NCBI GenBank assembly: GCA_031289065.1
Contig: JAITQI010000179.1
Location: 1 to 13,111, forward strand
Reading direction: 5' to 3'
Origin: Oscillospiraceae bacterium
GTDB taxonomy: Bacteria; Bacillota; Clostridia; Oscillospirales; UBA929
DNA length: 13,111 nucleotides
The position numbers were made by a program, and so were the translations under genes. Under the pieces are notes generated by a model. It had not been told where the DNA came from and made no database searches. It saw only the letters and a program-made list of their open reading frames with translations. How positions within the stretch are numbered: position 1 is the stretch's first letter; each line of letters opens with the position of its first letter. This document shows, piece by piece, positions 7,012-13,111 of this stretch.

Positions 7012-8751
7012 ATGGCCTTCTCCGACGCCTTCTTGGAGGAACTTTCGGCCCGGGCCGACATTGTGGACCTGGTCTCCCGCCATGTGGAGCTCAAAAAGCA
7101 GGGCGGGCGTCTGGTCGGCCTGTGCCCGTTCCACAGCGAAAAAACCCCCTCCTTCTCGGTTTCGCCGGACAAACAGCTCTTTTACTGTTTCGGCTGCGGC
7201 GCGGGGGGCGGGGCGATTCAGTTCGCCATGCGCATGGAGAACCTGCCCTTTGCCGACGCGGTGCGCGCTCTGGCCGACCGGGCCGGGTTGACCATCCCCG
7301 AGGAGGCCTCCGACCGGGAGGCGATGGAACGCCGAGAGACCCTCTACCGCCTCAATCGGGAGGCCGCCCGTTTTTTCCATCAAAACCTCAAAGGCCCCGG
7401 CGGCGCTAAGGCGCGGGATTACCTGCAAAAACGGAACCTGTCTCCCGCCGCCGTCACCCATTTCGGGCTGGGCTTCGCGCCGGACGACTGGGACGGCCTG
7501 CTCAAGGCCATGACGGCCGCCGGGTTTGCCAAGGCCGACCTGCTGTCCGCCGGGCTGGTTGTGGCCGGGAAGACCGGCAGTCTGTACGATCGCTTCCGGG
7601 GGCGGCTGATCTTCCCCATCATCGATTTGCGGAAACGGGTGGTGGGCTTCGGCGGCCGGGTGCTGGACGATTCCCTGCCCAAGTATCTCAACAGCCCGGA
7701 TACGCCTGTCTTCTCCAAGAGCCAGAACCTGTTCGCCCTGTTCTTGGCCAAGAACACCAAGCAGGGCCGCCTGATCCTGGCCGAGGGGTATATGGACGTG
7801 GTCTCCCTGCACCAGGCCGGGTTTGACTGCGCGGTGGCCTCCCTGGGCACCGCCCTGACCCCCCAGCAGGCCATGCTCATGGCCAAGTACACCCGGGAGG
7901 TGGTCATCTCCTACGACATGGACGCCGCCGGGCAGAAGGCCGCCGCCCGTGCCATCGGAATCCTGGAGCAGGCCGGGGTGTCCATCCGGGTGCTGCGTAT
8001 GAAGGGGGCCAAGGACCCCGACGAGTACATCGGCCGGTTTGGCCGGGAGGCCTTCGCCGCCCTGCTGACCGGGGCCGAGACCCAGACCGAGTACCGCTTG
8101 TCCGCCCTGGCCGGGCAGCATGACCTGACCGCCGACGAGGGCCGCCTGAACTTTTGCCGGGAGGCCGCCCTTATGCTGGCCGCCATCCCCTCCAACGCCG
8201 AGCGGGACATCTTCACCGTCCGCGCCGCCGAGCTGAGCCGCGTGGCCCCCGACGCCCTGAAGAGCGATGTGCGCCGGGCCAGGGCCCGGTTGGGCAAACA
8301 GGCCGGGCGGGACGCCGCCCGCAAGGCCGCCCGCCCCGAGCAGGCCCTGCAACCCGCCGACCGGGCGCTGCGCTACGAAAACACCCATTCGGCCAGCGCC
8401 GAGGAAGGGCTTCTCCAGATGGTCTTCGCCGACCCCGCCCTGCTCACGGAGGCCGCCGAGCTGGTTTGCCCCGAGGACTTTTCCGCGCCCCTGCTGGGCA
8501 AGCTGTTCGCCTTTGCCCTGGCCCACCCCGACGACCCGGGGTTGGCCTTCGCCGCCGGGGCGTTCGCCCCCGAAGAGCTGTCCCACCTGGCCCGGCTGAT
8601 ACACAAACCCAGCGACGTGGCCGCCGGGCCCCAAGCCGTGCGCGACTGCGCCGGCATCATCCGGGACGAGAGCGGCCTGCGCCGCGCCGTCGCGGAGGGC
8701 GCCGACCCGCTTCTCATATACAGACAGTCCCGAAGAGAGAGCATACAGTAG
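7012..8751 (+). CDS. dnaG: DNA primase DnaG
   Basis: This 579-aa enzyme synthesises RNA primers at the replication fork. The N-terminal CHC2 zinc finger uses Cys38, His41, Cys59 and Cys62 ([11 protein letters not shown], then YCFGCGAGG). The catalytic core includes [10 protein letters not shown] (194-203) and [10 protein letters not shown] (225-234). The TOPRIM domain has EGYMDV (258-263) with Glu258 and YDMDAAG (301-307) with Asp302 and Asp304. An Ala/Arg-rich linker (about 420-450) leads to a helical C-terminal domain that should bind the helicase; that end is less conserved. Length is normal for the family. The start has AAAGGTGG 4 nt upstream. It lies 132 bp after dgt and 16 bp before rpoD, so co-transcription with rpoD is very likely. 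A weak internal promoter upstream is possible (TTGGGA 6937, TATTAA 6958, spacer only 15 nt). Confidence 0.98.
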   Translation: MAFSDAFLEELSARADIVDLVSRHVELKKQGGRLVGLCPFHSEKTPSFSVSPDKQLFYCFGCGAGGGAIQFAMRMENLPFADAVRALADRAGLTIPEEASDREAMERRETLYRLNREAARFFHQNLKGPGGAKARDYLQKRNLSPAAVTHFGLGFAPDDWDGLLKAMTAAGFAKADLLSAGLVVAGKTGSLYDRFRGRLIFPIIDLRKRVVGFGGRVLDDSLPKYLNSPDTPVFSKSQNLFALFLAKNTKQGRLILAEGYMDVVSLHQAGFDCAVASLGTALTPQQAMLMAKYTREVVISYDMDAAGQKAAARAIGILEQAGVSIRVLRMKGAKDPDEYIGRFGREAFAALLTGAETQTEYRLSALAGQHDLTADEGRLNFCREAALMLAAIPSNAERDIFTVRAAELSRVAPDALKSDVRRARARLGKQAGRDAARKAARPEQALQPADRALRYENTHSASAEEGLLQMVFADPALLTEAAELVCPEDFSAPLLGKLFAFALAHPDDPGLAFAAGAFAPEELSHLARLIHKPSDVAAGPQAVRDCAGIIRDESGLRRAVAEGADPLLIYRQSRRESIQ

Positions 8752-8767
8752 GTTATGGAGGGTTCAC

Positions 8768-9967
8768 ATGGCCACGATAGAAGAGCGGAAAGCCGTCATC
8801 AAAGAGTTGCTCGAACGGGGCAAACGAAGAGGGAAGCTCACCGACAAGGAGCTTATGGACGCGCTGGAGGATTTGGATTTCGACTCGGAGCAGATTGACA
8901 AGCTGTACGATACCCTGGAAAGCATGGGCATCGAAGTCGCCGTGGAGGACGGCCTGGAGGTCGTGCCCGACGACATCCCCATCGACATTGCCGCGGTGGA
9001 GGAAATCCCCCCCGAAGAGCTGGCCGACCCGGAGGCCCTGGCCGAGGGCTTCAACATCGACGACCCGGTGCGCATGTACCTCAAAGAGATCGGCAAGGTG
9101 CCCCTGCTGTCCTCCGACGAGGAGATCGAGCTGGCCCGCCGGATGTGGGAGGGGGACGAGGCCGCCCACAAGCTCAGCGTCCCCGCCGCCGAAGGGGAGC
9201 AGACCGCCGAACGGGAGGCCTGGCGGGTCGTGGAACACGACGGCCAGATCGCCCGTATGCGCTTGGCCGAGGCCAACCTGCGCCTGGTGGTCAGCATTGC
9301 CAAGCGGTATGTGGGCCGGGGGATGCTCTTTCTGGATTTGATCCAGGAGGGCAACCTGGGGCTGATCAAGGCGGTGGAAAAATTTGACCACACCAAGGGG
9401 TACAAATTTTCCACCTACGCCACCTGGTGGATCCGTCAGGCCATCACCAGGGCCATCGCCGACCAGGCTCGCACCATCCGCATCCCGGTTCACATGGTGG
9501 AGACCATTAACAAGGTCATCCGCGTCTCCCGCCAGCTCTTGCAGGAGCTGGGGCACGACCCGTCCCCCGAGGAAATCGCCCAGGAGATGAGTATGCCGGT
9601 GGACAAGGTGCGGGAGATCATGAAAATCGCCCAGGAACCTGTCTCCCTGGAAACCCCCATCGGCGAGGAGGAGGACAGCCACTTGGGCGACTTCATCCCC
9701 GACGAGGACGCCTCCGAACCCGCCGAGGCCGCCTCCTTCACCCTGCTCAAGGAACAGCTGGTGGACGTGCTGGGCACCCTGACCCAGCGGGAGGAGAAGG
9801 TCCTCCGCCTCCGCTTCGGCATCGAGGACGGCCGCACCCGGACGCTGGAGGAGGTGGGCCGGGAGTTCAACGTCACCCGGGAACGCATCCGCCAAATCGA
9901 AGCCAAGGCCCTGCGCAAACTCCGCCATCCCAGCCGCTCCAAAAAGCTGAAGGACTTCTTGAATTAA
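8768..9967 (+). CDS. rpoD: RNA polymerase primary sigma factor SigA (RpoD)
   Basis: This 399-aa housekeeping sigma factor directs RNA polymerase to -10/-35 promoters. Region 1.1 is present (about 1-57), region 1.2 begins [12 protein letters not shown] (98-109), and region 2 spans about 166-240, with the -10 recognition helix in [14 protein letters not shown] (215-228). Region 3 is about 243-320. Region 4.2 carries the -35 helix-turn-helix, [20 protein letters not shown] (369-388). Between regions 1.2 and 2 an acidic/Ala-rich segment (about 137-162) is longer than the few residues I remember in Bacillus SigA; it looks like a small non-conserved insertion. GGAGGG (8758-8763) is 4 nt from the start. 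Together with dnaG it forms the conserved primase-sigma pair. Confidence 0.98.
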   Translation: MATIEERKAVIKELLERGKRRGKLTDKELMDALEDLDFDSEQIDKLYDTLESMGIEVAVEDGLEVVPDDIPIDIAAVEEIPPEELADPEALAEGFNIDDPVRMYLKEIGKVPLLSSDEEIELARRMWEGDEAAHKLSVPAAEGEQTAEREAWRVVEHDGQIARMRLAEANLRLVVSIAKRYVGRGMLFLDLIQEGNLGLIKAVEKFDHTKGYKFSTYATWWIRQAITRAIADQARTIRIPVHMVETINKVIRVSRQLLQELGHDPSPEEIAQEMSMPVDKVREIMKIAQEPVSLETPIGEEEDSHLGDFIPDEDASEPAEAASFTLLKEQLVDVLGTLTQREEKVLRLRFGIEDGRTRTLEEVGREFNVTRERIRQIEAKALRKLRHPSRSKKLKDFLN

Positions 9968-9968
9968 G

Positions 9969-9997
9969 CCGCCCCTATCCCGGCGATCCAGGGGCGG
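9969..9997 (+). terminator. Hairpin directly after rpoD
   Basis: CCGCCCCT (9969-9976) and AGGGGCGG (9990-9997) form a perfect 8-bp GC stem with a 13-nt loop, beginning 1 nt after the rpoD stop codon. No T-tract follows (GTACATACGG), so it would protect the mRNA 3' end or act with a factor; it is not a textbook intrinsic terminator. Confidence 0.5.
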
Positions 9998-10019
9998 GTA
10001 CATACGGAAACCAAAACGT

Positions 10020-10055
10020 GCCGGGAGACAGTGAGAACCGAGACTGTCTTCCGGC
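10020..10055. repeat. Second hairpin between rpoD and the LuxC-like gene
   Basis: GCCGGGAGACAGT (10020-10032) pairs with ACTGTCTTCCGGC (10043-10055), a 13-bp stem with one G-T pair and a 10-nt loop. There is no T-tract. It lies 20 nt before the ribosome binding site of the next gene and could be a leader structure for it. Confidence 0.55.
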
Positions 10056-10093
10056 GCACGGTCAAACGGCCTGCGGAAGGAGAGAATGTCCCC

Positions 10094-10876
10094 ATGGACG
10101 CCCGGCGAACCCTGTTTGCCTATCGCCGCCTGTACGGCCTGCCCGCCCTGAACGTGGTGGAGGGTCTGCTGACCGGGAACATCAACAGCCTCAAGCTGCC
10201 CTCGCGGGAGGGCGGGCTGTCGGTGCGTCTGCTCCGGGCGCTGTTTGGCATCGAGCCGTCGCTGGCCGAGTATGTCTATGTGTTCGACTACGCCTCAAAA
10301 GATCTGGTCAACATGGGCAAAATGGCCGCGCTGGCCGACACGCGGATCATAGAGTGGGGCCACAAGGTCAGCTTCGCCTACGTCACCCCGGAGGGCGCGA
10401 CGCCGCAGGCCCTGCAAGGGCTGGCGCGCCACATCGTTCAGACCGGGCAGCTGCTGTGCGGTTCCTGTCAGGGGTTGCTGTTTGACACCGAGGATCGGGA
10501 GGCCCTGTACGCGCTGTGCGAGACCTTGCTCCCCTTGCTGGAAGCCGAGGCCGCCCACTGGCGGGACGCCATCGATCTGGGCGCCAGGGCCCCGCGCCGC
10601 GCTGGCGCCGCGCTGACCCCGGCCATCCAGCTCGGTCACGCGTGGGCGCGCCGACTGCCCCGCGCCAAGCTGCTGGAAACCCTGCGCCCCTATAAAAACC
10701 ATCTCCAAACCGCCGGATTGCTCTGCGCTCCGGCCGACCGCGCCCCGCTGACCGACAGGCTCTGGCGGGCCGACGTCGTCCGGGTGACCGGCGACATGTC
10801 GGACGGATTTTGCGGCGAAGCCCATGACGGCGACTATCCCTTGCGGCGCTATACCAAGGTCGTCTCGGGCTGGTAG
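10094..10876 (+). CDS. Shortened LuxC-like acyl-CoA reductase, possibly degenerate
   Basis: The 260-aa product resembles LuxC-type acyl-CoA reductases, aldehyde-dehydrogenase relatives that reduce acyl groups to aldehydes with NADPH. The resemblance is by remembered motifs, in family order: VVEGLLTGNINSLKLP (17-32), IIEWGHKVSFAYV (83-95), QLLCGSCQGLLFDTED (116-131) with the likely acyl-accepting cysteine, LRPYKNHLQTAGLLC (197-211) and GEAHDGDYPLRRYTKVV (241-257). LuxC proteins are usually about 400-480 aa. Here the N-terminal third seems absent, the glycine-rich segment expected between ALAD (79-82) and the WGHK motif is missing, and a stretch around 150-185 is short. The frame is open throughout and AAGGAG (10077-10082) lies 11 nt upstream, so it may be expressed. 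An in-frame GTG at 10031 would add 21 residues but lies in a hairpin. No LuxE-like partner is nearby. It may be a decaying gene or a shrunken, repurposed protein. Confidence 0.6.
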   Translation: MDARRTLFAYRRLYGLPALNVVEGLLTGNINSLKLPSREGGLSVRLLRALFGIEPSLAEYVYVFDYASKDLVNMGKMAALADTRIIEWGHKVSFAYVTPEGATPQALQGLARHIVQTGQLLCGSCQGLLFDTEDREALYALCETLLPLLEAEAAHWRDAIDLGARAPRRAGAALTPAIQLGHAWARRLPRAKLLETLRPYKNHLQTAGLLCAPADRAPLTDRLWRADVVRVTGDMSDGFCGEAHDGDYPLRRYTKVVSGW

Positions 10877-10893
10877 CCGCATATCCTACAGAA

Positions 10894-10922
10894 TTGCTGG
10901 GTTTATTGCTGTAAAGTATTTT
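10894..10922 (+). promoter_or_regulatory. Candidate nth promoter
   Basis: TTGCTG (10894-10899) and TATTTT (10917-10922) are 17 nt apart, with four of six consensus positions matched in each. Transcription would start near 10929, leaving a leader of about 105 nt before nth. The -10 lies inside the 7-bp palindrome at 10910-10931. Confidence 0.4.
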
Positions 10923-10931
10923 TGCTTTACA
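10910..10931. promoter_or_regulatory. Palindrome TGTAAAG-N8-CTTTACA, operator candidate
   Basis: TGTAAAG (10910-10916) and CTTTACA (10925-10931) are exact inverted repeats separated by 8 nt. The spacing puts the half-sites about one and a half turns apart, and the element covers the candidate nth -10. It fits either a dimeric repressor site or a small RNA hairpin. I cannot assign a regulator. Confidence 0.4.
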
Positions 10932-10994
10932 TGGGAAGCGACACCTTGCGAACGCCCCGCGCCGCGTATCAAACGTACGCCCCACCTGTCCTCT

Positions 10995-11009
10995 GCCCCG
11001 TGCCGGGGC
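10995..11009 (+). repeat. GC hairpin upstream of nth
   Basis: GCCCCG (10995-11000) and CGGGGC (11004-11009) form a tight stem with a 3-nt loop, 14 nt before the nth ribosome binding site. No T-tract follows. Confidence 0.35.
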
Positions 11010-11034
11010 CGCGCACGAAAGCCGAGGTGAGTCC

Positions 11035-11661
11035 ATGACCCCCGCCGAAAAAGCCCCCTATCTCATCGCCGCCCTCAAAGAGGCCTATCCCGAAGCGGGC
11101 TGTTCCTTGGATTACGGCAAGGACTACGAGTTGCTGTTTTCGGTGCGGCTGGCCGCCCAGTGTACCGATGCCCGGGTCAATATCGTCACCGAAACGCTGT
11201 TTGTCCAGTACCCCACGCTGGAGTCCTTCGCCGTCGCCGATCAAACGGCGCTGGAGGCGGCCATTCGTTCCTGCGGCTTTTTTCATATCAAGGCCCGGGA
11301 CATCATCGCCGCGGCCAACATGCTGCTCACCGAATTCGGCGGACGGGTGCCCGACAGCATGGACGCCCTGCTGCGCCTGCCCGGCGTGGGCCGCAAGACA
11401 GCCAACCTCATCCTGGGCGACATTTACGGCCAGGGCGGCGTCGTGGTGGACACCCACTGTCTGCGCATCGCCAACCGGCTGGGCCTGTGCCAGACCGACG
11501 ATCCCTATAAGGTGGAATTGGCCCTCGACCCCATCCTGCCCCGAGAGGAACAGTCGGCCTTCTGCCACGCCCTGGTGCTCCACGGCCGGGCGGTGTGCCC
11601 CGCCCGCAAGCCCCGTTGCGAAGGCTGCTGCCTGGGGGCCTGGTGCGACGCCAGAGGTTGA
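11035..11661 (+). CDS. nth: Endonuclease III (DNA glycosylase/AP lyase)
   Basis: This 208-aa base-excision repair enzyme removes oxidised pyrimidines and cleaves the abasic strand. The helix-hairpin-helix LPGVGRKTA (115-123) contains catalytic Lys121, and VVDTHCLRIANRLGL (137-151) contains Asp139. The C-terminal iron-sulfur loop is complete with Cys188, Cys195, Cys198 and Cys204, the C-x6-C-x2-C-x5-C spacing of 4Fe-4S Nth proteins. Length is normal. The start has GAGGTGA (11024-11030), 4 nt upstream. It is separated from neighbours by gaps of 158 and 195 bp, so it is probably its own transcription unit. Confidence 0.97.
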   Translation: MTPAEKAPYLIAALKEAYPEAGCSLDYGKDYELLFSVRLAAQCTDARVNIVTETLFVQYPTLESFAVADQTALEAAIRSCGFFHIKARDIIAAANMLLTEFGGRVPDSMDALLRLPGVGRKTANLILGDIYGQGGVVVDTHCLRIANRLGLCQTDDPYKVELALDPILPREEQSAFCHALVLHGRAVCPARKPRCEGCCLGAWCDARG

Positions 11662-11662
11662 C

Positions 11663-11710
11663 GGCGGGCGGCCCAAACGGCCCCTGCCGGCGCCAAACCA
11701 TTCGCCCGCC
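11663..11710 (+). terminator. Loose inverted repeat after nth
   Basis: GGCGGGCG (11663-11670) pairs with CGCCCGCC (11703-11710), 8 bp around a 32-nt GC-rich loop, just after the nth stop codon. No T-tract follows, only CTTTTACC further on at about 11723. It is a weak candidate for the nth transcript end. Confidence 0.35.
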
Positions 11711-11750
11711 TATCGCCTCCAACTTTTACCGCCGAATCCCCGAAAAGCGC

Positions 11751-11779
11751 TTGACAGTGCCGCCCGAGTGAGGTACTAT
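11751..11779 (+). promoter_or_regulatory. Predicted nrdD promoter
   Basis: A perfect TTGACA (11751-11756) is followed after exactly 17 nt by TACTAT (11774-11779). Transcription would start near 11786, giving a leader of about 71 nt. The -10 runs into CTATATATAT (11776-11785), which resembles an NrdR box (CWATATATWG) but has T instead of the final G. If NrdR binds here it would block RNA polymerase. Confidence 0.8.
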
Positions 11780-11856
11780 ATATATGCTCGACACCCGGTG
11801 AGCAGAACTACATCTTGTATACAGAAGAGAACTGAAGATAGGAGCGACCGAAAAAA

Positions 11857-13111
11857 ATGAGCGCCAAAACAGACATCCTACTGAAAATTCGCAAACGGGA
11901 CGGGCGGGTGTCCAGCTTTGACCTGGACAAGATCACCTCTGCCATTTCCCGCGCCTTCGCGGCCACCCAAGGGCAGGAGCGCCGGGAGGAATCCGAGCGC
12001 ATGGCCTTCGAGGTGATGGACATCCTCAATGAAGAGGGCCGGTCGGTTCCCGACGTGGAGCACATCCAGGACACGGTGGAGCGCATCCTCATCGAAAACG
12101 GGTACGTGCAGACCGCCAAAGCCTATATCCTCTACCGGGCCGAGCGCTCCCGCGCCCGGGAGATGAACACCCGCCTGATGAAGATTTACGAGGACATCAC
12201 CTTCCGGGACGCGGAGGATTCCGATATCAAGCGGGAAAACGCCAACATCGACGGCGACACCGCCATGGGCGCGATGCTCAAATACGGCTCGGAGGGGGCC
12301 AAGCAGTTTTACGAAATGTTCGTCCTCAAGCCGGAACACGCCCGGGCTCACACCGAGGGCGACATCCACATCCACGACCTGGACTTCCTCACCCTGACCA
12401 CCACCTGCTGCCAGATCGACCTGGTCAAGCTGTTCCGTGACGGCTTCTCCACCGGCCATGGCACCCTCCGGGAGCCCAACCACATCTCGTCCTACGCCGC
12501 CCTGTGCTGCATCGCCATTCAGTCCAACCAGAACGACCAGCACGGCGGCCAGAGCGTGGTCAACTTCGACTACGCCATGGCTCTCGGCGTGGCCAAAACC
12601 TACGTCCACATCTACCGGGAAAACCTGGCCCGGGCGCTGGAGATGCTCTGCGCCCTGGAAAATGCCGACGACTGGGCCAAGGGCGTCGTGGACGAGCTGG
12701 CCGGACGGGGTCTGCGGCCCACCATGGAAAAAGCGGAGGCCTACCGCGCCGCCGAGGGGGAGAAGCTGCTCACCCTGTGCGACCGGCAGACCGCCGACAA
12801 AATTCAGGATTTCACCGCCGCTCACGCCCTCAAGGAGACCGACCACGCCACCTACAAAGCCATGGTGGCCTTCATCCACAACCTCAACACCATGCACTCC
12901 CGCGCCGGGGCGCAGACCCCCTTCTCCTCCATCAACTACGGCATGGACACCTCCCCCGAGGGCCGCATGGCGGTCAAAAACGTCCTGCTGGCCACCGAGG
13001 CCGGGCTGGGCCACGGGGAGACCCCCATTTTCCCCATCCAGATTTTCCGCGTCAAGGCGGGGATCAGCTTCAACCCCGGCGACATCAACTACGACCTGTT
13101 CAAGCTGGCCT
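11857..13111 (+). CDS. nrdD: Anaerobic (class III) ribonucleoside-triphosphate reductase, 5' part
   Basis: The first 418 codons of a protein whose family is usually about 700-780 aa; the frame runs off the window edge. It reduces ribonucleoside triphosphates to dNTPs under anaerobic conditions, using a glycyl radical made by the activase NrdG. An ATP-cone opens the protein (IRKRDGRVSSFDLDKI, about 11-26), implying allosteric control of activity. Catalytic-domain marks are GDIHIHDLDF, TTTCCQIDL, QNDQHGGQS, SRAGAQTPFSSINYG and GHGETPIFPIQIF, in the order seen in NrdD proteins. The glycyl-radical loop lies beyond the edge. GGAG (11841-11844) is 12 nt from ATG 11857, rather long, but no better start is visible. 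The gene has its own strong promoter; nrdG would be expected just downstream. Confidence 0.97.
   Translation, partial: MSAKTDILLKIRKRDGRVSSFDLDKITSAISRAFAATQGQERREESERMAFEVMDILNEEGRSVPDVEHIQDTVERILIENGYVQTAKAYILYRAERSRAREMNTRLMKIYEDITFRDAEDSDIKRENANIDGDTAMGAMLKYGSEGAKQFYEMFVLKPEHARAHTEGDIHIHDLDFLTLTTTCCQIDLVKLFRDGFSTGHGTLREPNHISSYAALCCIAIQSNQNDQHGGQSVVNFDYAMALGVAKTYVHIYRENLARALEMLCALENADDWAKGVVDELAGRGLRPTMEKAEAYRAAEGEKLLTLCDRQTADKIQDFTAAHALKETDHATYKAMVAFIHNLNTMHSRAGAQTPFSSINYGMDTSPEGRMAVKNVLLATEAGLGHGETPIFPIQIFRVKAGISFNPGDINYDLFKLA

Noticed and set aside
6231..7409. A 392-codon + strand open frame overlapping dgt and dnaG
   Set aside because: It is a frame-shifted shadow of two recognisable proteins, rich in Arg, Gly and Pro, with no motif of its own.
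4924..8634. A 1236-codon open frame on the minus strand
   Set aside because: It lies antisense to four well-supported genes, from the end of the acetyltransferase to dnaG. The translation is Gly/Gln/Val/His-rich low-complexity sequence with no domain, as expected from a GC-rich codon-biased opposite strand.
10031..10093. Earlier GTG start for the LuxC-like gene
   Set aside because: The GTG lies inside the 13-bp hairpin and lacks a ribosome binding site; the added 21 residues resemble no part of the family.

Overview
The window reads as chromosomal housekeeping DNA from a GC-rich, anaerobic low-branching Firmicute, most likely a clostridial lineage near Oscillospiraceae/Ruminococcaceae. The reasons are a class III (oxygen-sensitive) ribonucleotide reductase, an NADP-type glutamate dehydrogenase, a primase-SigA pair preceded by a dGTPase-like HD gene, GGAGG-type ribosome binding sites, and strongly GC-biased codon use. 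The lineage is an inference from gene content, not from a database match. I see no CRISPR array, tRNA, rRNA, transposase, prophage or toxin gene.

Left part (1-2474): positions 1-205 are non-coding and rich in inverted repeats, including a 59-nt foldback and a + strand terminator. ftsH (membrane AAA+ zinc protease) runs leftward from 2143 to 206. A 331-bp divergent region (2144-2474) separates ftsH from gdhA and carries a promoter for each.

Middle part (2475-5724): gdhA (ammonium assimilation) is followed by rpmE (ribosomal protein L31), which has a near-consensus promoter of its own. A perfect 15-bp hairpin ends just 3 nt before the ribosome binding site of a GNAT acetyltransferase. That gene overlaps a YigZ/IMPACT-family gene by 11 bp.

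Replication/transcription block (5899-9967): dgt-like HD phosphohydrolase, dnaG primase and rpoD/sigA lie in one direction. dnaG and rpoD are only 16 bp apart. This is a clostridial version of the macromolecular-synthesis operon, joining dNTP pool control, primer synthesis and the housekeeping sigma factor.

Right part (9968-13111): between rpoD and nth lies a shortened gene (10094-10876) related, from remembered family motifs, to LuxC-type acyl-CoA reductases. It seems to lack the N-terminal portion and two internal blocks, so it may be a decaying gene or a shrunken variant. nth (endonuclease III) follows with a complete 4Fe-4S motif. Last is nrdD, behind a strong promoter; it is cut by the window edge after about 418 codons.

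No wholly new system is evident. The items most worth a second look are the shortened LuxC-like gene, the hairpin abutting the GNAT ribosome binding site, similar AT-rich motifs upstream of two dNTP-metabolism genes, the 7-bp palindrome over the putative nth promoter, and short dispersed repeats in the intergenic gaps.
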